Assembly: GCA_029762535.1 (NCBI GenBank)
Contig: JARVGK010000027.1
Coordinates: forward strand, 1-42,089
DNA: 42,089 nt
Reading direction: 5' to 3'
Source of the DNA: Thermoplasmatota archaeon
GTDB lineage: Archaea > Thermoplasmatota > Penumbrarchaeia > Penumbrarchaeales > Penumbrarchaeaceae
The position numbers were made by a program, and so were the translations under genes. Below are positions 1 to 7,163 of this stretch, piece after piece (the stretch's first letter is position 1; the number at the start of each line of letters is the position of its first letter). The notes beneath the pieces were generated by a model. That model was not told the origin of the DNA, did not search any database, and saw only the letters and a list, made by a program, of their open reading frames with translations.

Positions 1-2
1 TG

Positions 3-1118
3 CCCTGGAAGGATGGCCCCTTGGAGGATATGCTACATTTCATGGTCAAGGATTCCGGGATAGGGATCCCTCTGGAGAGCCAGAAGAGGATATTCGAGTC
101 CTTCACCCAGGTGGATTCGTCAGTTACCCGTAAATACGGCGGCACCGGGTTGGGCCTGACCATAAGCTCCCGGCTGGTCTCGCTCATGGGTGGTAAGATC
201 TGGCTCGAGAGCGAGCCGGGAAAGGGTTCCACATTCCATTTCACGGCCCGATTCGCCAAGTGCGCCGAAGATGATGGCGACAGGTCAGGTTCGGGGTCGG
301 ATTTCTCAGGGTTGAGGGCTCTTGTCGTGGACGACGACCCGATCAACCTCAGGATAATCGGAGACATGATCGGAAGGTGGGGGATCGCTTTCGATCTCGC
401 CAACAGCGCTGCGGAGGCCTTATCCAAACTGGAGGATGGAGAATGCTGCCGATACGATGTCCTACTGGTGGATCAGCAGATGCCTGAAATGGACGGTTTG
501 TCCCTGGTGCGCAAGCTGAGGGCGAACGAGGCGGGGAAGAAGATTCCGGTCGTTGTCCTATCATCCATAACAGGATATCCCGGAAAGGACCTCAGGGAGG
601 AGCTCTCTATAAGCGCGACGCTGAACAAACCTATCAACTACCTTGACCTCCTAAACGTGCTGGGATCCCTTTACCGCAGGTCATGCAAGGACAAAAAGAG
701 CGACGGCCCCCCGATGGATGAGAGCTACAGGATACTTCTCGTGGAGGACCATCCTATAAACCAGAAGCTTGCCGTATCGCTTCTGAGGAAGAGGTCCCAT
801 GTCGTGGAGGTGGCCAACAACGGCGAGGAGGCCGTGGACATTCTGTCCAGGGGGGACTTCGACCTGGTGTTGATGGACGTGCAGATGCCCGTTATGGACG
901 GGATCGAGGCCACCGCCCGCATAAGGGATCCATCCTCGAGCGTTAGGGAGCATTCCATACCCATAATCGCCATGACCGCGCATGCCATGCAGGGGGACAA
1001 GGAGAACTGCCTCAACGCTGGTATGGATGGATACGTGTCCAAGCCTCTGAACTTCGAGGAGATGTTCAAGGAGATCGATCGGGTAATGGATGAAAGCAGG
1101 GGGAAATGCGATGGATGA
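3..1118 (+). CDS. Hybrid sensor histidine kinase, C-terminal part (HATPase-REC-REC), truncated by window start
   Basis: Only the C-terminal ~372 residues are visible; the frame is open to the window edge, so the sensor and dimerisation domains lie upstream. The visible part starts inside the ATPase domain with the G1 box DSGIGIP and the G2 box GGTGLGL. Two receiver domains follow. REC1 has VVDDD and the phospho-acceptor Asp in [15 protein letters not shown]2 has LLVEDHPIN, the acceptor Asp in [11 protein letters not shown] and the switch lysine in YVSKPL. This is a BarA/ArcB-like hybrid layout, expected to pass phosphate from kinase His to receiver Asp and then to an Hpt protein. The stop codon overlaps the start of the Hpt gene that follows, so the two are probably co-translated. 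Such relays are more common in bacteria, so transfer is possible but not shown here. Confidence 0.95.
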   Translation, partial: PWKDGPLEDMLHFMVKDSGIGIPLESQKRIFESFTQVDSSVTRKYGGTGLGLTISSRLVSLMGGKIWLESEPGKGSTFHFTARFAKCAEDDGDRSGSGSDFSGLRALVVDDDPINLRIIGDMIGRWGIAFDLANSAAEALSKLEDGECCRYDVLLVDQQMPEMDGLSLVRKLRANEAGKKIPVVVLSSITGYPGKDLREELSISATLNKPINYLDLLNVLGSLYRRSCKDKKSDGPPMDESYRILLVEDHPINQKLAVSLLRKRSHVVEVANNGEEAVDILSRGDFDLVLMDVQMPVMDGIEATARIRDPSSSVREHSIPIIAMTAHAMQGDKENCLNAGMDGYVSKPLNFEEMFKEIDRVMDESRGKCDG

Positions 1119-1494
1119 TCCCTTCACGGTCCATCCCGACATCTTCGATCCATCCGCCGCGCTCGAACAGGTGGGCGGCGACGAGGAACTTCTCCATGAG
1201 ATGGTAGAGCTGTTCATAAAGACCTACCATGAGGACATTTCCCAGATCGAGGCGGCATTGAGGGAGATGGATATGGAAAAACTGAGAAGGGCAGCTCACA
1301 GGATCAAGGGCTCGGTGGGGAATTTCGGGCGTAAGCGCGCGTTCGAGGCCGCCTTTACGCTCGAGAGGTGCGCAGGGGAGAACAGGCCCGAGGATGCTCC
1401 GGCCTGCTATACGAAGCTGAGAGAGGAGCTAACCCTGTTGAACGGTTCGTTCCTGGCCTACATCATGTCAAGAGGCCCCATCGGGGAGGGGTGA
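1111..1494 (+). CDS. Hpt (histidine phosphotransfer) domain protein
   Basis: A 127-residue all-helical protein with the Hpt signature [12 protein letters not shown]; the likely phosphorylated residue is His63. It should shuttle phosphate between the receivers of the preceding hybrid kinase and a response regulator. The start at 1111 is preferred because a purine-rich GGGGGAA lies about 6 bases upstream and the ATG overlaps the upstream stop by 8 bases. An in-frame ATG at 1090 would overlap more and has no better ribosome site. The 3' end overlaps the convergent response-regulator gene by 27 bases. Confidence 0.93.
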   Translation: MDDPFTVHPDIFDPSAALEQVGGDEELLHEMVELFIKTYHEDISQIEAALREMDMEKLRRAAHRIKGSVGNFGRKRAFEAAFTLERCAGENRPEDAPACYTKLREELTLLNGSFLAYIMSRGPIGEG

Positions 1495-1947
1495 GCCGGA
1501 ACTCGCCTTCTTTCGCCCCATGAAGTCCTTCATGTTCTGGAATCTGACTTCCCTTCTTTTATCGATGCCGATATGCTGGCCGACTATGGAGACGGCCCTA
1601 TCCAGCCTCTCCTTGAGGTCGTCCGCTGAAATGGGCTTGGACACGTAATCATCTGCCCCATGCTGATATCCCTGGAGCATATCCTCATCCGTTCCTTTTG
1701 AGGTGAGCATGATCGTGTAGAGGTCCTTCATTTCGGGATTTCCCCTTATCCTCTCGCATAGGTCTATGCCCTCTATCTTGGGCATCTCCCAGTCCAGAAG
1801 GGCGATGTCCGGAAGGTCTCTGAGGTTCAGGAACATCCAAGCCATGGCTCCATCGGGAACAGGGATCACCTCGTGTCCCCAGTAACGGATCGTCCTCTCG
1901 AGCATGTGTCTGGAAATGGGATCGTCCTCAGCAACTAGCACTCTCAT
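1468..1947 (-). CDS. CheY-like single-domain response regulator
   Basis: A 159-residue protein with one receiver domain: acidic pocket EDD at 7-9, phospho-acceptor Asp52 in LLDWEMP, Thr/Ser in MLTSKG and the switch Lys in YVSKPIS. The last ~30 residues (after the receiver fold) are basic and match no output domain, so it is probably a stand-alone or adaptor receiver. An AGGAGG ribosome site at 1958-1963 lies 10 bases before the ATG, fixing the start. It faces the hybrid kinase/Hpt pair tail to tail and is a natural terminal acceptor for that relay (inference). It shares the DWEMP receiver type with the DUF835 regulator further right. Confidence 0.94.
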   Translation of the reverse strand: MRVLVAEDDPISRHMLERTIRYWGHEVIPVPDGAMAWMFLNLRDLPDIALLDWEMPKIEGIDLCERIRGNPEMKDLYTIMLTSKGTDEDMLQGYQHGADDYVSKPISADDLKERLDRAVSIVGQHIGIDKRREVRFQNMKDFMGRKKASSGSPLPDGAS

Positions 1948-2053
1948 TCGATCAACGCCTCCTATTTCTTGATGGACTTATTTATTCCTTTCTCGGCCAT
2001 TCGCAAAACCGGTGGAATAAGATGGATCATTCTGTTCCTCATCTGTCATCTCC

Positions 2054-4267
2054 TCAATATTTTCCAAACTCCTTCTTTATAACGTGATATGAATCCTTCA
2101 ATCTTTCAGTGCAGGATGGTGCGTCCCAGTCCTCCCATTCGTAGAAAAGTCCCATACTTCCCTGTTGCAGGACCGAGGGATCGGACCCATTGTCCATATT
2201 GGATGAGGGGTCGATGAACAGATGCATCCTGCCCTCGAAGGATGTGAACGCCTCCAAGCCGATCCCGGGGATGAGAATGCCATTTTCACCGTCATGGTCG
2301 ATGACCTCCTTTGTGCTCGGGTCCTTGAAACCGATCAAGGCCCAAGGGATCCTCACGAAGAGGGTCCTTCCCTCATCAACGCTGAAGATGTCCCCGCTCA
2401 TCCTGGTGATGTCTCCCAAAGTCAATTCACCTGTATCGACCCATTCTGGATCCTGGACCGTGCCGTCGCTGAGCCTGTATCCATGGGATATCAGGCTCCT
2501 GATCGGCTGGTAATCGGCTCTGTATCCTATCCTCTCGTCCTCGGGAAGATAATGGCCGAAGTCACGATAGAATGGATCGTATCCGCCCAGGATAAGGACC
2601 CGGCCCGACCCAAAGGGATCGATCTCGATCATGAACTCAGGCCCCGTGAGGCCTTTATGTTCGAACGTTGTGTTCCTATTGTGTGAGGCATGCCCCGATA
2701 TCGTTTTCAAGGCAATGTAAGTGCCCATTCCCGAGTGCGCTCTGTCATCGAACGTATCCTCATATTCCAAGGCGATGTACAGGCCGCTCTCGTCGTGGGC
2801 TGCGCCCATCCAATTCAGCGATCCCTTTTCTATCCCATATCCGGAGAACACCTCCTTAAAGGAATGGTCAGAAGTAATGCCTTCAATAATGGCATTTTGA
2901 CCGGATGGTTCGAAGCTCAACATTCCGTAGGATTGCTCCGGTGTCTGCATGTCGAACCAGAAGGCGGACCTTTCCTCGTTCGTTCGTTCTCTCGTGTTCC
3001 AGGACAGCTTGAACCATTCGTCCTGCCAGGAGAAGAGTATACCTCCACAGAGCCCCTCATCGACTATGGACCTGAACATCCTCGCGTTGATCTCTCCCTG
3101 CTCACCCTCCGTGTTGCCCCCCTGGTCCATCCCGTGGACGCCTCTATGGCTCATACCGCGCGAGGAAGGGACTCCGAACTCGGCTATTAGCACCGGGGAT
3201 GAATGGGCCTGCTCGAGGTCCCTCAGGTAACCGGCGAAATTGTTCAATTCCCCGTCAACGTCCACGTAATTAGCATAGGCCGGGTCCAGATTCATGAACT
3301 CGGGATAATAAGGGTATACATGATAGGAGCTGAAAATGCCCGCGCCGAAGCGTTCGCGGGCTACGATATGGTCCGGATGGACCTGATATGCGTCTTCCTC
3401 GAAATAGGGCTCGCCGGGATGTCCTATGGGATCAAGCGACTGAGTGTTGACGAAGCTCACAGGCGTCATCCTAGAGTATCTCGAGACCTGATAATCTATC
3501 GTGAGATCCATGAGGGAGGCGAGCCAGATCTCGAAAGGCGAGGCTCCTACCGTTCTCACATAGCCCCCTTCCAGATCGGGCATGCCCTTGTATCTCTCAT
3601 CCGTCGCTCCGACGAGGAGAGGATCCCATTCCAGCCCCAGGATGATCCCCAACAAGTGAGCCGATACATCGTGTTCGTAACCCGGGGGACCGGCACCATG
3701 AACGATGTCCACCGCCATTGAGATCCTGGCCATACAGTGGTTCATGACGACATCGTCGAATATTTCGCTCGTGGGTGTGAGATAGGTTTCATCGAACCAT
3801 ATCCCCTGGAAGAGTAGGATGTCATATCCATCCGCTGAATTGATGTCATTTATCGCCCTGTATAGTTCCGGGTTGTGGGGATCGAACACCCTAATGCAGT
3901 TGGCGTTCATGTCCCGGATCTGGACCATCCATCTATTATACTGCTCGTATGTGATCGGGGACGTTGTCGGGAAATGACCGGGGCTGGTCCTTCCCATATT
4001 GACCCCCTTGATCAATACGTCGTTCCATTGACCGGACCCATAGACCTGGAACCGGTCATCCATTACGCGGGAGGAGATCTCGATCACATCGCCCCTTATG
4101 AACATGTCCCTCGCGGCGATCATATCCACATTTCCGGACCCCGATCCGTTGTTGTTAAAGTGGGAGAGCAGGATCATCGATGATGACAGCATCAAGGATA
4201 TTATGACGAAGGTCGCCGCCCGCTCCGTATTAAAGGGCATTGCCGGGAACCCCCATGCCTTGTGCAT
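2054..4267 (-). CDS. Membrane-anchored glycoside-hydrolase-like TIM-barrel protein
   Basis: A 737-residue protein with an N-terminal hydrophobic segment (about residues 18-35), a signal peptide or anchor, so the bulk is outside the cell. Residues ~75-450 resemble the catalytic barrel of clan GH-A glycosidases (GH2/GH5 type): KGVNMGRTSPG near the first strand, a glutamate in ILGLEWDP (Glu213, candidate acid/base) and another in VLIAEFGVPSSRG (Glu363, candidate nucleophile), followed by GGILFSWQDEWFK. The C-terminal ~290 residues are beta-rich and could be a carbohydrate-binding or surface module. Substrate is unknown. An in-frame ATG at 4240 has a G-rich stretch upstream and is an alternative start. 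It stands between signalling genes with no obvious operon partner. Confidence 0.72.
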   Translation of the reverse strand: MHKAWGFPAMPFNTERAATFVIISLMLSSSMILLSHFNNNGSGSGNVDMIAARDMFIRGDVIEISSRVMDDRFQVYGSGQWNDVLIKGVNMGRTSPGHFPTTSPITYEQYNRWMVQIRDMNANCIRVFDPHNPELYRAINDINSADGYDILLFQGIWFDETYLTPTSEIFDDVVMNHCMARISMAVDIVHGAGPPGYEHDVSAHLLGIILGLEWDPLLVGATDERYKGMPDLEGGYVRTVGASPFEIWLASLMDLTIDYQVSRYSRMTPVSFVNTQSLDPIGHPGEPYFEEDAYQVHPDHIVARERFGAGIFSSYHVYPYYPEFMNLDPAYANYVDVDGELNNFAGYLRDLEQAHSSPVLIAEFGVPSSRGMSHRGVHGMDQGGNTEGEQGEINARMFRSIVDEGLCGGILFSWQDEWFKLSWNTRERTNEERSAFWFDMQTPEQSYGMLSFEPSGQNAIIEGITSDHSFKEVFSGYGIEKGSLNWMGAAHDESGLYIALEYEDTFDDRAHSGMGTYIALKTISGHASHNRNTTFEHKGLTGPEFMIEIDPFGSGRVLILGGYDPFYRDFGHYLPEDERIGYRADYQPIRSLISHGYRLSDGTVQDPEWVDTGELTLGDITRMSGDIFSVDEGRTLFVRIPWALIGFKDPSTKEVIDHDGENGILIPGIGLEAFTSFEGRMHLFIDPSSNMDNGSDPSVLQQGSMGLFYEWEDWDAPSCTERLKDSYHVIKKEFGKY

Positions 4268-4336
4268 ATGACAGGATGATGATCGTCCTTGAGAACGGGT
4301 CCTTAATCCTCCCTTTGACCATCATCGAATATCTCC

Positions 4337-4750
4337 TCACTGTCCCAGAGTTGAGAACGTCGGGGTGGACCCGATTATCTCGGGTGCGTCCTTGTTGATG
4401 TATCTGATCTCCGTCAGAAGCTGGCCCTTGGCAAAGCGGATCCTGTAGGATTCGAGATTGGAGCGGAACACCTTCTTTCGTTTCTGCCTCTCTTCATCGG
4501 GGATGATATTCGCCTCAAGGAAGCCGTGTTCCATCAATTCCTTCACCCTTCTGTAACAGGAGATGACCGGTATGTTCAATTCCCTCACCATTCTCTCCAC
4601 GGCGATCGGCTCCTTTTTTGCAGCCTCGAGTATACGGAGGTTGTACTCATCTCCCAGTATCCCGATGATGTCGAGGTACCTCTCTTCCGATGACCTCTTA
4701 TGGATCTGCTTGAGACGATCGCGCTTTCCGTCACCCGTCCGTGTTATCAT
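4337..4750 (-). CDS. Winged-helix (ArsR-like) transcriptional regulator
   Basis: A 137-residue basic protein. Residues ~22-85 form a winged helix-turn-helix: ILGDEYNLRILEAAKKEP, then VERMVRELNIPVISCYRRVKEL as helix-turn-recognition helix, then GFLEANII as the wing. This pattern is typical of archaeal ArsR/MarR-like regulators. The C-terminal third (RSNLESYRIRFAKGQLL) looks like a short sensing or dimerisation extension. An AT-rich TTCTTAAA element about 35 bases upstream of the ATG fits a short-leader promoter. It lies between the glycosidase-like gene and the DUF835 regulator; its targets cannot be told from sequence. Confidence 0.85.
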   Translation of the reverse strand: MITRTGDGKRDRLKQIHKRSSEERYLDIIGILGDEYNLRILEAAKKEPIAVERMVRELNIPVISCYRRVKELMEHGFLEANIIPDEERQKRKKVFRSNLESYRIRFAKGQLLTEIRYINKDAPEIIGSTPTFSTLGQ

Positions 4751-4816
4751 GAGGGTGAGAAAGGTTTTCCGGATAGATGCCGTTTAAGAAAAGAATATGG
4801 AAATATATGGAAAGAC

Positions 4817-6295
4817 TCAAATGAAGACGGCCCTGCCCCTGTCCGTCAGGCCCAAGAGCCTCTCCCTGCCCTTCCACCTCTCAACGATATAATCGAAGGC
4901 GAGCAGTCTGGATATCCTCTTTCTCGCAGTGGGCCTGCTTATCTTGAGGTCTTCGGCCATGTTCGACAGGGATGTCTCCAGATATCTCCTCTCCCTTTCA
5001 TAAAGCAGCTTCAGGATGTCCATCAATTCCTCATCTATTCGGGCCCTGACCAGGGGTTCAAGGACCGAACATTCCTTCGATAACAAAGCGCATTCCCTGG
5101 CATCGATCGTGTCCGGGTCCAGGGTGACGATGGCTATGGAATCCTTGAGCACCATTGCCTCCTTGAGGGGGGATATCAGAGCCATAAGCCCCTTAAAGCC
5201 GATCGCCGATTGAATGAAGTCCAGCCTGTCTATGTGAAATACACCATGGTTCGGCTGCCGCTTGACCGTATCGATGATGGCCTCAGGATCCGCTCTTATC
5301 GATCCCTCTATCTGGGTCTGGGCCATCCAGAAATGTTTGATGTCCCCCTTGATGGCCTTTCGGAGGTCCTTCTCGGGCGTTCTCGAGATCAGGGTAGCGG
5401 CATATCCGGCCTTCAATGCGTCGTTCAGCGCATCCCTCCCCGTCTCCTGCGTTCTCTCGAGTACGAGATATACGTTCCCCTCATCAAGGCGGTATTTCAT
5501 CAGTTTTTTCAAGATATCTCCCTGTTCCTTCTTGATAGAGGTGATGTCGCGTATCAGGCATACCCGGGCCGTCTCGCTTTCGATCCCTGAGAGGGGATGG
5601 GACTGGATCGCCGCCCATATTGGATCCCCTCCACTTTTTAGAAGCCTCAGCTCCGCTGAGGGAACACCCTCTTGAACATCCCCCTCGAGAAGAGCCCTTA
5701 CCTTGAGATGATCGTTCGGATGGATGAGGTCCTCCAATCTCGAACCAACGATCCCTTCCCTGTCGCGGTCCAGCATCGAGCAAAGGACGCTGTTGACGTC
5801 CGTTATGGTATTATCGATCCGGCCGGGAACCTCCTCGAGATGCAGTATGCCCTCCGGAGAGTTCTCGAACAGGCTCCTGAACTTCAGGTCCGCATCGGAG
5901 GCCTTTTTCCTCAATTCGGATTCCAGCCCAACGATCCTCTCCCCGACGTTTATCCTGGCCCTGAGCTCCTGGGCGTCCACAGGTTTTTTGATGTAGTCGT
6001 CGACCCCTGATGAGAATCCCTTGATCATGTCGTCCTTTTTGCTCCTCGATGTTATCATGATAATGTAGGCATGCCTCCTGTCGGGATCGGCCCTAAGGCG
6101 CTCGCATACCTCTATCCCGTCCATACCCGGCATCTCCCAGTCGAGGAGCATTATCTCAGGGGGGTCCTCTCCTATGGCTATGGATAGGGCCTCAAGGCCG
6201 TCCTTTGCGGTAACGGTGTCGTAACCCCATCTCTTCAGGTGGGATCCCAGCAAGCGAAGCGTCAGGGGGTCGTCGTCAGCCGCGAGTACCTTCAT
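4817..6295 (-). CDS. REC-PAS-DUF835-winged-helix response regulator
   Basis: A 492-residue multidomain protein. Residues 1-120 are a receiver with Asp52 in LLDWEMPGMDG and Lys in YIKKPVD. Residues ~135-260 are a PAS domain (FRSLFENSPEGILHLEEV ... LIRDITSIKKEQ). Residues ~275-400 match the archaeal DUF835 domain (VYLVLERTQE, HFWMAQTQIEGS, GVFHIDRLDFI, VTLDPDTID). Residues ~420-492 form a winged helix (YLETSLSNMAEDLKISRPT followed by a recognition helix and wing). It is probably a DNA-binding output protein of a relay, with DUF835 of unknown biochemical role. The domains are clear; the signal and targets are not. Confidence 0.92.
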   Translation of the reverse strand: MKVLAADDDPLTLRLLGSHLKRWGYDTVTAKDGLEALSIAIGEDPPEIMLLDWEMPGMDGIEVCERLRADPDRRHAYIIMITSRSKKDDMIKGFSSGVDDYIKKPVDAQELRARINVGERIVGLESELRKKASDADLKFRSLFENSPEGILHLEEVPGRIDNTITDVNSVLCSMLDRDREGIVGSRLEDLIHPNDHLKVRALLEGDVQEGVPSAELRLLKSGGDPIWAAIQSHPLSGIESETARVCLIRDITSIKKEQGDILKKLMKYRLDEGNVYLVLERTQETGRDALNDALKAGYAATLISRTPEKDLRKAIKGDIKHFWMAQTQIEGSIRADPEAIIDTVKRQPNHGVFHIDRLDFIQSAIGFKGLMALISPLKEAMVLKDSIAIVTLDPDTIDARECALLSKECSVLEPLVRARIDEELMDILKLLYERERRYLETSLSNMAEDLKISRPTARKRISRLLAFDYIVERWKGRERLLGLTDRGRAVFI

Positions 6296-6328
6296 GATAT
6301 GATCGAACGAATGAGGATATCTGGAATG

Positions 6329-6336
6329 ATATATTT
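6329..6336 (-). promoter_or_regulatory. Candidate TATA box of the DUF835 regulator gene
   Basis: On the minus strand the sequence reads AAATATAT, about 35-40 bases before the ATG at 6295. That distance predicts a transcript with a leader of roughly ten bases, as is common in archaea. Inferred from position and composition only. Confidence 0.45.
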
Positions 6337-6412
6337 TTCCGCATCGTTATCGGGATCCAGTCTGAAAGCTCCGGATCGGATCAATAACATTTCGTTCATA
6401 CAATGAAAACCC

Positions 6413-6436
6413 GAAGGGTCGGATCACTCTGGCGGC
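6413..6436 (+). repeat. Degenerate copy of tRNA-Thr T-arm/acceptor 3' end (relic 1)
   Basis: Aligned without gaps to the last 24 bases of the tRNA-Thr (GGGGGTTCGAAT followed by CCCTCTGGTGGC), this segment matches at 18 of 24 positions. It lies in the opposite orientation to the tRNA gene and is followed by a TTATTAATCAAAT-like run resembling the sequence after the copy at 7000-7015. Confidence 0.6.
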
Positions 6437-6454
6437 GTTATTAATCAAATTGTG

Positions 6455-6588
6455 TCGGGAAGCTCAATTGAATGCCGTAACATCAGGGCTTCCCGGTCTT
6501 GGGAAAATCGAAATTGGACATTGCTACCATGTCGATTTTCCCGACTTTTTCATCCCTGAATAATGAGTTATCACCAAGGGATGAAAAA
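6455..6588. repeat. Hairpin-rich repeat A, copy 1 (134 bp)
   Basis: This segment differs from 6618-6751 at one position in 134. It contains three consecutive inverted repeats: arms at 6457-6463/6488-6494 (7 bp), 6501-6511/6532-6542 (11 bp, GGGAAAATCGA) and 6546-6557/6577-6588 (12 bp, TTTTTCATCCCT), each with a 19-24 base loop. Three evenly sized stem-loops in a row suggest selection for structure in DNA or RNA. No convincing gene lies inside. Confidence 0.92.
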
Positions 6589-6617
6589 GATTATTTCAAC
6601 TATCTTGATCAGCTTGA

Positions 6618-6751
6618 TCGGGAAGCTTAATTGAATGCCGTAACATCAGGGCTTCCCGGTCTTGGGAAAATCGAAATTGGACATTGCTACCATGTCGATT
6701 TTCCCGACTTTTTCATCCCTGAATAATGAGTTATCACCAAGGGATGAAAAA
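6618..6751. repeat. Hairpin-rich repeat A, copy 2 (134 bp)
   Basis: A direct repeat of 6455-6588 with a single substitution in the first loop. It keeps all three stem-loops and is separated from copy 1 by a 29-base spacer. Near-identity implies recent duplication or ongoing conversion. Confidence 0.92.
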
Positions 6752-6753
6752 TA

Positions 6754-6851
6754 GCCACCAGGGGTATCCTTTGGAACGAAGGTCGTTGACGCAGTATCGT
6801 TCGTTCCAAAGGTCGGGGAAATCATCAACAGATGATTTTCCAACGATCGAA
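6754..6851. repeat. Hairpin-rich repeat B, copy 1 (98 bp)
   Basis: A direct repeat of 6902-6999. It carries a 12-bp inverted repeat (6768-6779/6801-6812, CCTTTGGAACGA) and an 8-bp stem with an AACA loop (6819-6826/6831-6838). It begins with GCCACCAGGGG, an imperfect copy of the tRNA-Thr terminus, and abuts repeat A copy 2 with two bases between. Its right-hand partner is the tRNA relic at 6855-6874. Confidence 0.88.
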
Positions 6852-6854
6852 CTC

Positions 6855-6874
6855 GGAGGGTCGAATCGCTCTGG
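6855..6874 (+). repeat. Degenerate copy of tRNA-Thr 3' end (relic 2)
   Basis: Matches the tRNA-Thr T-arm and acceptor 3' strand at 17 of 20 positions (GGAGGGTCGAATCGCTCTGG here), in the orientation opposite to the tRNA gene. It follows repeat B copy 1 as the intact copy at 7000-7015 follows repeat B copy 2. Confidence 0.65.
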
Positions 6875-6901
6875 ATAAATTGGATAAAGCTTTGATAGCT
6901 T

Positions 6902-7015
6902 GCCACCAGAGGGATCCTTTGGAACGAAGGTCGTTGACGCAGTATCGTTTGTTCCAAAGGTCGGGGAAATCATCAACAGATGATTTTCCAACGATCGAAG
7001 AATCCCTCTGGTGGC
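6902..7015. repeat. Repeat B copy 2 bounded by inverted tRNA-Thr 3' ends (MITE-like, 114 bp)
   Basis: Repeat B copy 2 spans 6902-6999. Its left arm GCCACCAGAGGGAT (6902-6915) and the right arm ATCCCTCTGGTGGC (7002-7015) are a perfect 14-bp inverted repeat, and both equal the 3' end of the tRNA gene that begins 24 bases to the right. The right copy matches the tRNA for 16 bases. Internal stems are as in copy 1, although the 12-bp stem is cut to 10 bp by one substitution. This looks like a miniature element whose terminal repeats are tRNA ends. Confidence 0.8.
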
Positions 7016-7039
7016 GGTTCTAATTAATAAATAATTGAA

Positions 7040-7112
7040 GCCACCAGAGGGATTCGAACCCCCGACCTGCTGATTACGAATCAGCCGCTCAACCAGGCTA
7101 AGCTATGGTGGC
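7040..7112 (-). tRNA. tRNA-Thr (anticodon CGT)
   Basis: On the minus strand the 73-base sequence folds as a complete cloverleaf. The acceptor stem GCCACCA/TGGTGGC has seven pairs. The D arm holds AGCCTGGTTGA. The anticodon stem GCTGA/TCAGC encloses TTCGTAA, giving anticodon CGT for threonine ACG codons. The T arm GGGGG-TTCGAAT-CCCTC has one G-T pair. No CCA is encoded and there is no intron. The 3' flank (to the left on the plus strand) holds copies of its own 3' end. Confidence 0.97.
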
Positions 7113-7142
7113 ATATTGGTGAGGGGGGAAATTCCACGTTGT

Positions 7143-7150
7143 ACATAAAT
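7143..7150 (-). promoter_or_regulatory. Candidate TATA box of tRNA-Thr
   Basis: On the minus strand ATTTATGT lies about 31-38 bases upstream of the mature tRNA 5' end, a usual distance for archaeal tRNA promoters. Positional inference only. Confidence 0.4.
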
Positions 7151-7163
7151 GGTTCTATTCATC

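Noticed and set aside
6646..6991. Two overlapping minus-strand open frames inside the repeat region
   Set aside because: They share repeated segments, are made of the hairpin repeats themselves, have no ribosome sites and encode no recognisable protein. The open frames are a by-product of repeat duplication.
6455..6999. Possible CRISPR array
   Set aside because: Only two copies of each unit, units of 98-134 bp with internal hairpins, no regular short repeat/unique spacer pattern and no cas genes nearby.
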